Source of the DNA: Planctomycetaceae bacterium UBA4655
GTDB taxonomy: Bacteria; Planctomycetota; Planctomycetia; Pirellulales; UBA1268
NCBI GenBank assembly: GCA_002405515.1
Contig: DHLZ01000124.1
Span: forward strand, 1-31,527
Length of the DNA stretch: 31,527 nucleotides
Reading direction: 5' to 3'
The notes below the pieces were generated by a model that saw nothing but the letters and a program-made list of their open reading frames with translations, had not been told where the DNA came from and searched no databases. Positions within the stretch are counted from its first letter, which is position 1; each line of letters opens with the position of its first letter. Both the position numbers and the translations under genes were made by a program. Shown one piece after another: positions 7,602 through 16,400 of this stretch.

Positions 7602-10600
7602 ATGCTCCGATTGCTGATCCTTCCAACGGTCGTGCTCGCAGCTATCGGGGCGGGGCGTCTGCAGGCGATGGGTCCCGCCGACGCGGGCCAGCAGCCGCCG
7701 AGGCTGTCTTTCAACAAGGACATCAGGCCGATCCTCTCGGAAAATTGCTTCGCCTGCCACGGCCCCGACAACGCCAGTCGCGAGGCGGGCTTGCGGCTCG
7801 ACAGGTTCGACCATGCGACGCAGCGACTCGAGAGCGGCTCGCGGGCGATCGTGCCGGGGAAAATCAACGAGAGCGAAGCGATCGCCAGGATCACATCGAA
7901 CGATCCCGATACCGTGATGCCACCTCCCAAGGCCAAGATTGGGCGGCTCTCACCGGAGCAGGTCGCGGCGGTCAAGCGGTGGATCAGCGAGGGGGCGGAG
8001 TACGAGCCACACTGGGCATTCGTCCCGCCGGCGAGACCGATGGCGGACGACGCCTCCCGTGAGGTTGATCGCCTCGTCGAAGGCAGTCTCTCGAGGCGGG
8101 GTCTGGCCCTGCAGCGAGAGGCCGATCGCACCACGCTCATTCGCCGTGCGAGCTACGACATCACCGGTCTTCCACCGACTCCTGCCGAGGTGCGCGGGTT
8201 CGTCGGCGATGCGTCGCCAGACGCCTATGAGAAACTGCTCGACCGTCTCCTCTCCAGCCCGAGGTACGGCGAGCGGATGGCGGCAGACTGGATGGATCTC
8301 GCCCGCTACGCCGACAGCTACGGGTTTCAGGTGGACCGCCCGCGGCCCACGATGTGGCCTTGGCGGGACTGGGTCATCAGGGCGTTCAACGACAACCTTC
8401 CATGGGACCAGTTCACGCTCTGGCAACTGGCCGGCGACCTGCTGCCCGGCGCCACCGACGAGCAGATCCTTGCGACCGCATTCAACCGGCTCCACCCGCA
8501 GGAGGCCGAAGGCGGCTCGGTCGAAGAGGAGTATCGCGTCAACTACGTGAACGACCGCGTCGTGACGTTCGGCACGGCGTTTCTCGGCCTCACGCTCGAA
8601 TGCTGCCGCTGCCACGACCACAAGTTCGACCCGCTCACCCAAAAGGACTTCTATTCGCTGTTCGCCTTCTTCGACGACATCGACGAGGCGGGGCTCTACT
8701 CCTTTTTCACCGAGGCTGTGCCGACGCCCAAGATGCGTCTGCTCGACGCCGCGGACGCGTCACGGCTCGCACGGGCAGACAGGGTATGCGACGAGGCTGC
8801 GTCGGCCCTCGCCCAGTCCGAGAAGGCGGCGATCGAAGCAGCCCGGGCATGGCTCTCCGGCACGGCGGCGAGGCCTGCGGAACTGGGATCGCCGGCAGCG
8901 GCCGTGATCTCCGGCGAGATCGTACGGTACGGCTTCGACGAACGACGCCCCGACGGACGATTCGCCAATCTCGTCGGCCCGGCCCAGACCGATCAGCCGG
9001 CGGCCAGCCCGCCGGCCGACCTGGCCGCAAAGAGCTCCCGTGAGAACACGCTCGTCGACGGCAGGCTCGGCGATGCCATCCGTCTCACCGGCGACCACGG
9101 CGTCGAAACGCCCGTGGGCAACTTCCGCCGCAGCCAGCCGTTCACGGTCTCCCTCTGGCTCAACGCTCCGTCGATGTTCGATCGGGCAGTCGTCTTCCAT
9201 CGCTCGAAGGCCTGGACCGACGCCGGCAGCCGGGGCTACGAGCTGATCGTCGATGGCGGCCACCTCCGCTGGTCGCTCATCCACTTCTGGCCCGGCGACG
9301 CGGCGAGCGTGCGGACGCGGGAGCCGCTGGCCGCGGGGAAGTGGACGCACGTCGCCGTGACGAGCGACGGCTCGGGAAAGGCTGCGGGGCTCGGGATCTT
9401 CATCGACGGCCGTCCCGCGGCGACCGGGGTGGTTCGCGACGGACTCACCCGCGAGATCATCGGCGGCGGGGGCGACCACATCACGATCGGCGAGCGGATG
9501 CGGGACAATGGTTTCAAGAACGGACTCGTGGACGATTTCCGCGTTTTCGATCGGGAGCTTTCTCCGCTCGAAGTCCGCGAGACGTTCGAGCCGGGCGCGA
9601 TCCGGGCGGCAATCGACGCAAAACAGCCGGCCGAACTTGTCGCGGGCTACTTCGCGGCGGCGGTCGACGGGGCATCGCGGGCGAAGCGAAAGGCACTCCA
9701 GGAGGCACGACGGACCCGCGACGACCTCGCGGAGAAACTGCCGGAGATCATGGTGATGCGGGATCTCGCGAAACCGAGGACGGCCTACGTTCTCGAGCGG
9801 GGCGAGTATGACAAGCGGCGACAGCCCGTCGAACCCGACACTCCGGCCTCGCTGCCGCCATTCCCGGTCCACGAGCCGCGGAACCGCCTGGGACTCGCCC
9901 GCTGGCTCATCGCCCCCGACCACCCTCTGCTCGCCCGCGTGACGGTGAACCGGCTCTGGCAGTCGCTCTTCGGGCTCGGGCTCGTTCAGTCGCCGGAGGA
10001 TCTGGGGAGCCAGTCCACGCAGCCCGAACACCGGGAGGTGCTCGACCTGCTGGCGTGGAAGTTTTCCCATCCGGTGGCCGAGGGTGGCTTCGGCTGGGAC
10101 ATGAAGCGGCTGATGAAGACGATCATGTTGTCGAGGACGTATCGGCAGCGGAGCATGGCCGACGAGAGGACGATGGCCGACGATCCGCAGAACGTCTGGC
10201 TCGCGCGGGGCCCGCGGCATCGGCTCCCGGCCGAGATGATCCGCGACGGCCTGCTCGCCTCGTGCGGCCTGCTCGTGGAGCGGGTCGGCGGACCGCCGGT
10301 GAAGACCTGCGACATGCCCGAATCGTTCAAGCCGGAAAAGGCTGACGAGGGCGACTCCCGCTATCGCCGTAGCCTCTACACCTACTGGCGGCGAACCGGC
10401 CCCGCACCGATGCTCGAGAGCTTCGACGTGCCCAAGCGGGTCGTCTGCGTCGCGAAACGGGACGCGACGAACACGCCCCTCCATGCGGTCGTGCTCATGA
10501 ACGGGCCGCAGTTCGTGGAAGCCGCCCGAGTCCTCGCCGAGCGGCTCCTGGCGGACGCCGACCGGCAGCCCGGCCGCGCGGTCGAGATCGCCTTCGAACG

Positions 10601-10820
10601 TCTCACGAGCCGTCCGCCCGACGAGGAGGAAAAGCGTGTGCTCCACCGGATGATCGTCGAGCAGCGGAAGTGGTATGCGGACCGGCCTCTCGAGGCGGAG
10701 AAGTACGTCGCCATCGGCGAGGCGAAACGCGACGAGTCGCTGCCCGTCGTCGACGTCGCGGCGGCCGCAAGCGTGATCAACGCCCTCATGAACTACGATG
10801 GAAGCCTGGTAAAGCGATGA
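7602..10820 (+). CDS. Planctomycete cytochrome / DUF1549 / LamG-like / DUF1553 exported protein
   Basis: A 1072-residue protein with a Sec signal peptide (hydrophobic run in MLRLLILPTVVLAAIGAG). Domains in order: a PSCyt1 region (about 38-140) with a CXXCH haem motif CFACH at 49-53; DUF1549 (about 155-365) with a second CXXCH, CCRCH, at 334-338; a concanavalin/LamG-like insert (about 440-665); and DUF1553 (about 760-1045). The family is abundant in Planctomycetes, almost always paired with a DUF1501 gene. A role in electron transfer or breakdown of complex sulfated polysaccharides has been proposed from context, but the biochemistry is not settled. The start at 7602 is chosen for the signal peptide; the frame is open far upstream across panD. 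Its stop lies inside the left copy of the 25-bp repeat at the insertion described next. Confidence 0.9.
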   Translation: MLRLLILPTVVLAAIGAGRLQAMGPADAGQQPPRLSFNKDIRPILSENCFACHGPDNASREAGLRLDRFDHATQRLESGSRAIVPGKINESEAIARITSNDPDTVMPPPKAKIGRLSPEQVAAVKRWISEGAEYEPHWAFVPPARPMADDASREVDRLVEGSLSRRGLALQREADRTTLIRRASYDITGLPPTPAEVRGFVGDASPDAYEKLLDRLLSSPRYGERMAADWMDLARYADSYGFQVDRPRPTMWPWRDWVIRAFNDNLPWDQFTLWQLAGDLLPGATDEQILATAFNRLHPQEAEGGSVEEEYRVNYVNDRVVTFGTAFLGLTLECCRCHDHKFDPLTQKDFYSLFAFFDDIDEAGLYSFFTEAVPTPKMRLLDAADASRLARADRVCDEAASALAQSEKAAIEAARAWLSGTAARPAELGSPAAAVISGEIVRYGFDERRPDGRFANLVGPAQTDQPAASPPADLAAKSSRENTLVDGRLGDAIRLTGDHGVETPVGNFRRSQPFTVSLWLNAPSMFDRAVVFHRSKAWTDAGSRGYELIVDGGHLRWSLIHFWPGDAASVRTREPLAAGKWTHVAVTSDGSGKAAGLGIFIDGRPAATGVVRDGLTREIIGGGGDHITIGERMRDNGFKNGLVDDFRVFDRELSPLEVRETFEPGAIRAAIDAKQPAELVAGYFAAAVDGASRAKRKALQEARRTRDDLAEKLPEIMVMRDLAKPRTAYVLERGEYDKRRQPVEPDTPASLPPFPVHEPRNRLGLARWLIAPDHPLLARVTVNRLWQSLFGLGLVQSPEDLGSQSTQPEHREVLDLLAWKFSHPVAEGGFGWDMKRLMKTIMLSRTYRQRSMADERTMADDPQNVWLARGPRHRLPAEMIRDGLLASCGLLVERVGGPPVKTCDMPESFKPEKADEGDSRYRRSLYTYWRRTGPAPMLESFDVPKRVVCVAKRDATNTPLHAVVLMNGPQFVEAARVLAERLLADADRQPGRAVEIAFERLTSRPPDEEEKRVLHRMIVEQRKWYADRPLEAEKYVAIGEAKRDESLPVVDVAAAASVINALMNYDGSLVKR
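10796..10820. repeat. Left copy of a 25-bp direct repeat flanking the palindromic element
   Basis: CGATGGAAGC-C-TGGT-A-AAGCGATGA matches the right copy at 10909-10933 in 23 of 25 positions. This copy encodes the last codons and the TGA stop of the DUF1549/DUF1553 gene. Confidence 0.8.
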
Positions 10821-10822
10821 AA

Positions 10823-10906
10823 AAAAAGGTGCCAGCCACCAAATCTGGGCAATACAGGTAACTCGACTGACCAAGGTTACCCAGATTTGGTGGCTGGCAC
10901 CTTTTT
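10823..10906. mobile_element. 84-bp palindromic REP/MITE-like element
   Basis: A 27-bp perfect inverted repeat (left arm 10823-10849, AAAAAGGTGCCAGCCACC then AAATCTGGG; right arm 10880-10906) encloses a 30-base spacer. The ends read AAAAA and TTTTT, so in RNA either strand forms a long stem followed by a U-run. The size, symmetry and lack of coding capacity fit a non-autonomous REP or MITE-type element. GGTGCC/GGCACC-core palindromes like this are, from memory, frequent in planctomycete genomes. No other copy was seen in this window. It may also act as a bidirectional terminator or attenuator between the two genes it separates. Confidence 0.7.
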
Positions 10907-10908
10907 GC

Positions 10909-10933
10909 CGATGGAAGCGTGGTGAAGCGATGA
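10909..10933. repeat. Right copy of the 25-bp direct repeat
   Basis: It differs from the left copy only at two positions (G for C and G for A). It supplies the ribosome-binding region GGTGAAGCG and the ATG (10930) of the DUF1501 gene, inside the same ATGA that forms the stop in the left copy. Confidence 0.8.
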
Positions 10934-12369
10934 ACCGCCGGTCATGGCTGCAATCGTTCGGCATGGGGCTCGGCGGCATCGCGGTCGCCGAGCTCTTGGC
11001 CCGTGAGGCGGGAGCCGCCGGGCCGGCCGGCCTCGCGCTGCCGGAGGGCTCGAAGGGGGGCGTGCTCGACGCGTTCCACGTGGTGCCCAGGGCGAAGCGG
11101 GTGATCTACCTCTTCCAGTCGGGCGGCCCGTCGCAACTCGACCTCTTCGATCACAAGCCGCTGCTGAAGGAGCGGGACGGGGAGCAGCTGCCGGAGAGCG
11201 TCCGCGGCGGGCAGCGGCTCACGGGGATGTCGGGCAACCAGAGCTCGATCCCGCTCGCGGCGTCCCCTTATGAATTCGCGCAACGCGGAGAAAGCGGCGC
11301 CTGGGTGTCGGAGCTCTTGCCCCATACGGCGAAGGTCGCCGACCGGCTCTGCTTCGTGAAGACGATGCATACCGAGAGCATCAACCATGGTCCCGGCGTG
11401 ACGTTCATGCAGAGCGGCTCCCAGATTCCGGGCCGTCCGAGCATCGGTGCCTGGCTCGACTACGGTCTCGGCAACCCGCAGGACGACCTCCCCTCGTTCG
11501 TCGTTCTCGTCACGAAGAACAAGTCGGGGCAGCCGCTCATGAGCCACCTCTGGGGTGCCGGCTTCCTTCCGTCGAAGCACCAGGCGGTGCGGTTTCGCTC
11601 GGGGGCTGATCCCGTGCTCTACATCAACAACCCACCCGGCGTCTCGACCGAGAGCCGCCGCAAGCTGCTCGACGGGCTCAGGCAGCTTCACGAGCACCAA
11701 TTCGCAGAAATCCCCGACGCGGAGATCACGGCCCGGATCGACAACTACGAGATGGCGTTCCGGATGCAGGCGAGCGTGCCGGCGGTGACCGACTTCTCCG
11801 ACGAGCCCGCGAGCGTTCTCGATCTCTACGGACCCGACGCCAGCGCCCCCGGCACCTTCGCCGCCAACTGCCTGCTCGCCCGGCGGCTCGCGGAGCGGGG
11901 CGTGCGTTTCATCCAGCTCTACCACCAGGACTGGGACCACCACGGCAACCTGAAAGCGGGCATCACGCGGGAGGCGAAGGAGACCGATCGGGCGTCGGCC
12001 GCGCTCGTGCAGGATCTCGCCGCCCGCGGGATGCTCGACGACACGCTCGTCGTCTGGGGGGGCGAGTTCGGCCGCACCAACTACTGCCAGGGGCTCTACA
12101 AGCCGGGCAACGACTTCGGCCGCGACCACCACCCGCGTTGCTTCACGATCTGGATGGCCGGTGGCGGCGTGAAGCCCGGCACGACCTGGGGCGAAACCTG
12201 CGAATACGGCTACAACATCGTGCGGGATGGAGTTCACGTGCACGACTTCCACGCCACCATGCTCCATCTGCTCGGGATCGACCACGAGCGGCTCACCTAC
12301 AAGTTCCAGGGCCGGCGGTATCGCCTGACGGACGTCCATGGAAAAGTCGTCCAGGGAATTCTTGCCTGA
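10930..12369 (+). CDS. DUF1501 Tat-exported protein
   Basis: A 479-residue DUF1501 member of the alkaline phosphatase/sulfatase superfamily. The N-terminus NRRSWLQSFGMGLGGIAVAE is a twin-arginine signal, so the folded protein is probably exported with a metal cofactor. Likely metal or active-site segments are YLFQSGGPSQLDLFDHKP near the start, DWDHHGN at 334-340, WGGEFGRT, and GRDHHPRCF, followed by AGGGVKPG. In Planctomycetes these genes almost always follow a DUF1549/DUF1553 gene, often with stop and start overlapping; here a palindromic element has pushed them apart by about 110 bases. The substrate is unknown; hydrolysis of a sulfate or phosphate ester is an inference from the fold. Confidence 0.9.
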   Translation: MNRRSWLQSFGMGLGGIAVAELLAREAGAAGPAGLALPEGSKGGVLDAFHVVPRAKRVIYLFQSGGPSQLDLFDHKPLLKERDGEQLPESVRGGQRLTGMSGNQSSIPLAASPYEFAQRGESGAWVSELLPHTAKVADRLCFVKTMHTESINHGPGVTFMQSGSQIPGRPSIGAWLDYGLGNPQDDLPSFVVLVTKNKSGQPLMSHLWGAGFLPSKHQAVRFRSGADPVLYINNPPGVSTESRRKLLDGLRQLHEHQFAEIPDAEITARIDNYEMAFRMQASVPAVTDFSDEPASVLDLYGPDASAPGTFAANCLLARRLAERGVRFIQLYHQDWDHHGNLKAGITREAKETDRASAALVQDLAARGMLDDTLVVWGGEFGRTNYCQGLYKPGNDFGRDHHPRCFTIWMAGGGVKPGTTWGETCEYGYNIVRDGVHVHDFHATMLHLLGIDHERLTYKFQGRRYRLTDVHGKVVQGILA

Positions 12370-12408
12370 CGGGGTGATCCTCGTCCGCCGCCCTTCGGCA
12401 TTCACACC

Positions 12409-12861
12409 ATGCGGGCCGTGATCCAGCGAGTGAGCGAGGCGAAGGTCACGATCCGCGGCGAGACGGTCGGTCGGATCGGCCGCGGGCTCGTCGTGCTCGT
12501 CGGGGTCGAGCAGGGCGATACAGAAGCCGACGTCGAGTGGCTCGCGGGGAAGATCGCCCGGATGAGGATCTTTGCCGACGAGGCCGGCAGGATGAACCTC
12601 AGCATCGCCGAGATCGCCGGCGAGGCGGTCGTCGTGAGCCAGTTCACGCTTCACGCGAGCACCGCGAAGGGGAATCGCCCCGGCTTCACGCGGGCCGCTC
12701 GGCCCGAGGAGGCGATCCCGCTCTACGAACGTTTTCTCGCCGTGCTCGGGCCGCTCGTGAGCCGCCCGCTCGCAACCGGCGTCTTCGGGGCCGACATGCA
12801 GGTCTCGCTCGTGAACGACGGGCCGGTGACGATCATCATCGACTCCCGGGCGCCGGAGTGA
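12409..12861 (+). CDS. dtd: D-aminoacyl-tRNA deacylase
   Basis: This 150-residue protein hydrolyses D-amino acids (and glycine mischarged on tRNA-Ala) from tRNA, a proofreading step after aminoacylation. It starts with MRAVIQRVSEAKV, the standard DTD N-terminus. It has the active-site segment SQFTLHAS and the cross-subunit cis-Gly-Pro motif in GPVTIIIDS near the C-terminus. KGNRPGF is also typical. Length is normal. It follows the DUF1501 gene by 39 bases and could be co-transcribed, but there is no obvious functional link. Confidence 0.95.
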   Translation: MRAVIQRVSEAKVTIRGETVGRIGRGLVVLVGVEQGDTEADVEWLAGKIARMRIFADEAGRMNLSIAEIAGEAVVVSQFTLHASTAKGNRPGFTRAARPEEAIPLYERFLAVLGPLVSRPLATGVFGADMQVSLVNDGPVTIIIDSRAPE

Positions 12862-12914
12862 GCGGCCACACGACCCGCACGACCCTCGCGACCCGCCGGT
12901 CTCGCTCAGGCGAC

Positions 12915-12928
12915 GAAAAAATTTTTTC
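12915..12928. other. A6T6 tract
   Basis: GAAAAAATTTTTTC is a perfect palindrome with six A and six T in a stretch that is otherwise very GC-rich. It lies in the 176-base gap between dtd and the small membrane protein gene. It could be intrinsically bent promoter DNA or a weak dtd terminator; no strong stem precedes it. Confidence 0.4.
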
Positions 12929-13037
12929 CCCTGCGCGTGACACGCGGCGGCCGGCCGGCAACAGACCTTTCGACAGCCGGTCCCGACGGAGGGCACGGCA
13001 TGAGACCTTCATCACGGAAGACAGGAAACGAAAGACC

Positions 13038-13325
13038 ATGGATCCCCAGATCATCAGTTGGATCGTGAGCCTCATCGCGGGCAGTGCCGGCGGCAACATC
13101 GTCGGTGCGCTCCTCAAGAACCGGAACCTCGGCCCGATGCTCAACACCGTGCTCGGCTTGGTCGGCGGCGGCCTCGGCGGCAAGGTTCTCCCGATGCTCG
13201 TTCCCGCGATCGCGTCGCTCGTGGGCGGCGCCGACAACCTCGCCGGCACGGGCGGCCTGTCGGCGATCGTCGGAGCGCTGCTGCCCCTGATCGTGAGCTT
13301 CCTGAAGAAGCCGGCCACCGCCTGA
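13038..13325 (+). CDS. Small glycine-rich membrane protein
   Basis: A 95-residue hydrophobic protein with two or three likely membrane segments (about 5-26, 36-62 and 75-90) and many small residues: GSAGGNIVGALLK, then GLVGGGLGGKVLP and AIVGALLPLIVSFLKK. The glycine-zipper pattern resembles small integral membrane proteins that oligomerise. Similar short proteins with a repeated AGxxGGN..G..LK pattern occur widely in bacteria without known function. The ATG at 13038 follows GGAAACGAAAGACC; the larger upstream open frame is a shadow of dtd. A strong hairpin follows at 13364-13395. I cannot assign a function. Confidence 0.75.
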   Translation: MDPQIISWIVSLIAGSAGGNIVGALLKNRNLGPMLNTVLGLVGGGLGGKVLPMLVPAIASLVGGADNLAGTGGLSAIVGALLPLIVSFLKKPATA

Positions 13326-13363
13326 GCGGCCCCCCCTGGGCCCGGGTTCGGCGGATCGACACG

Positions 13364-13395
13364 ACGGCCGAGGGGCGCAAACGCCCCTCGGCCGT
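13364..13395 (+). terminator. Hairpin terminator after the small membrane protein gene
   Basis: ACGGCCGAGGGGCG pairs exactly with CGCCCCTCGGCCGT across a CAAA loop, a 14-bp GC-rich stem. It is followed by TCGGCGTTTCG, so the U-run is poor. It lies 38 bases past the stop and 77 before putA. Confidence 0.65.
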
Positions 13396-13472
13396 TCGGC
13401 GTTTCGGCCCCTACACTTCTTCTGGAGGCTTCAGCCGGAGGCTCGAAGCCCGGCACCCAGGAAACCGCCCCC

Positions 13473-16400
13473 ATGACCGGCCAGGAAGCGAACATCGACG
13501 CGGCGGTGCGGCTCGCCGCCGAACTCCAGCGGGAGGCCGTGAAGCTCCAGTCGGCCGCCGAACGGCGGCAGCAGGCCGAGCTCGACCGGATGCTCCAAAG
13601 CCCCGCCGACAAGGCGACGCTTGTCGAGCTCACCGACCAGGCCTTCCGGTCGCACGCGGCCGCGCGAACGGCCGAGCAGTTCACGCACATCCTCGACGTC
13701 CAGGGGATTCCCAGGTTCTTCAGCCCGCTCGACCAGGCCCTCCTGCTCGGCTTCCAGACCTTCGGCGACTGGCTGCCGTCGGTGACGGTGCCGCTCGTCA
13801 AGGAGCATCTGCGGCACGAGACCGCCAACGTCGTCCTGCCGGCGGAGCCCGAGCTGCTCCACGAGCACCTCGCGGCCCGCCGTCGGCAGGGCCTGCGGAT
13901 GAACCTCAATTTCCTGGGCGAGGCACTGCTCGGCGAGGAGGAGGCCCGGTCGCGGCTGGAAAAATACCTCGCGGCCCTGCAGTCGCCGGACGTCGAGGTG
14001 CTTTCGGTGAAGATCTCCACGCTCGACTCGCAGATCCTGCCGATCGCGAGGGAGCACACCCTCAGCCGTCTCTGCGACAGGCTCGAGCTGCTCTACCGGG
14101 CCGCCGCCCATGCGACGTTCACGCGGCCCGACGGCAGTCGCCTTCCCAAGTTCGTCTACCTCGACATGGAGGAGTATCGCGATCTCACGCTCACGGCCGA
14201 GGCGTTCATGCGGACGCTCTCGCGGCCGGGCCTCGAGAAGGTGCGGGCGGGGATCGCCCTGCAGGCCTACGTCCCGGATTCATTCCGATGGCAGCGGCGG
14301 ATCACCGAATGGGCCCACGAGCGGGTCGCGGCGGGCGGCGGGCCGGTGACGATCCGGATCGTGAAGGGGGCCAACATGGAGATGGAGCGGATCGACGCTG
14401 CTCTCCACGACTGGCCGCAGGCTCCGTTTCGCACGAAGAAGGAGACCGACGCCAACTACAAGCGGATGCTCGACTACGCCCTCGATCCCACACGCCTCGA
14501 CGCCGTCCACGTCGGCATCGCGTCGCACAACCTCTTCGATGTCGCCTACGGCCTCGTGCTCGCCGCCGAACGCGGGGCAGGGGACCGGGTGCAGTTCGAG
14601 ATGCTCGAGGGGATGGCGAACCACCAGCGGCGGGCGCTCCTCGCCCACACGCAGCGGCTGCTGCTCTACGCCCCCGCCTGCCGCAAGGAGGAGTTTTTGA
14701 ACGCGATCGGCTACCTGATCCGGCGGCTCGACGAAAACACCGGGCCCGAGAATTTCCTCGGGCACGCCTTCCGGCTCACGGTCGGCAGCGACGAGTGGAG
14801 GCGGCTCGAGCGGGGCTTCCGCGAGTCGTTCACGACGCCCGTCTCCGACGCGCCGCAGCGGCGGCAGGATCGCCGCAGCGAAGCCTTTTCATCGCCGCTC
14901 CCGGAGCGGCCCTGGAGGGCGTTCGAGAACGAGCCCGACACCGACTGGTCGCTCCCGCAAAACGCCGAGTGGGCCGCATCGATCGTAGCGCGGGATCCCG
15001 ATGAGTTTACCGGCCGCATCGTGCCCGTGGTCGTCGCCGGCCGCGAGGTCGAGGGGCTCGAGACACGCCCCTGCCGTGATCCATCACGTCCCGAGGCCAT
15101 GCTCTGCCGCCATGCGATCGCCGGCGACCGCGAGATCGACGAGGCCGTCGCGACGGCGAAGGCCGATCCCGACGGCTGGCGGACATTGTCCGTGGACGGC
15201 AGAAGCGATCTCCTCGGCCGCGTCGCGCAGGAGCTTCGCCGGTCGCGCGGCGAACTTCTGCGGGTGGCCATGCTCGAGGGGGGCAAGTTGCTTGCAGAGA
15301 GCGACCCCGAGGTCTCGGAGGCGGTCGATTTCGTCGAGTTCTACCGGGCGAGTGCGAGGACGTTTTTCGAGATGCCGGGCGTCGAGGCGAAGGGCTGCGG
15401 GCTCGTCGTGGTCGTGCCGCCGTGGAACTTCCCGATCGCGATCCCCTGCGGCGGGATCGCGGCGGCGCTCGCCGCGGGCAACACGGTGATCCTCAAGCCC
15501 GCGAGCGACACGGTGCTCACCGCCTGGGAGGTATGCCAGTGCTTCTGGCGGGCCGGCGTGTCGCGGCGGACGCTCCAGTTCGTGCCCTGCCCGGGCTCGG
15601 GGGCGGGCTCCAAGCTCGTCAGCCACGCCGACGTGTCGGCCGTGATCCTCACGGGGGGCACCTCGACCGCCCTCTCGATGCTCGCGAAAAAGCCCGACAT
15701 GCGGCTCTCGGCGGAGACGGGCGGCAAGAACGCGACGATCGTGACGGCGATGAGCGACCGAGAGCTTGCGATCAAGCACGTCGTGCATTCCGCCTTCAGC
15801 CATGGCGGCCAGAAGTGCTCGGCGACGTCGCTTCTGCTGCTCGAGGCGGAGGTCTACGACGACCCGGCCTTCAAGCGGATGCTCTGCGACGCGGTGGAGA
15901 GCCTCCATGTCGACTCGGCCCACCGGCTCCACACGCGGCTCGGGCCACTCATCCGGCCGCCCGCCGGGGCTCTCGAAGAGTCGCTGAAGACGCTCGAGCC
16001 GGGCGAGACCTGGGCCGTCATGCCGCGACGCATCGACGACCACCCGAACCTCTGGTCGCCGGGCGTGAAGTATGGCGTGACGCCCGGCAGCGTGACGCAC
16101 CTGACCGAGTTCTTCGGGCCGCTCTTGGGCGTGATGCGGTTCACGAAGCTCGCCGAGGCGATCGAGATCGTCAATGCGACGGGCTACGGGCTCACGACCG
16201 CCATCCACAGCCTCGACGACCGCGAGATCACCCAGTGGAAGCGGGGCATCCGTGCCGGCAATCTCTACGTGAACCGGGGCACGACCGGCGCGATCGTGCT
16301 GCGGCAGCCGTTCGGCGGCATGGGCAAGTCGTCCGTGGGGCCGGGCCTGAAGGCGGGTGGGCCGAACTACGTCGCGGCGTTCCTCGACCTTCGCGACACC

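Noticed and set aside
8760..10979. Minus-strand 739-codon open frame
   Set aside because: Antisense to the DUF1549/DUF1553 gene, with shadow-type composition and no recognisable motif.
10942..12996. Minus-strand 684-codon open frame
   Set aside because: Antisense to the DUF1501 gene and dtd; both of those have diagnostic motifs.
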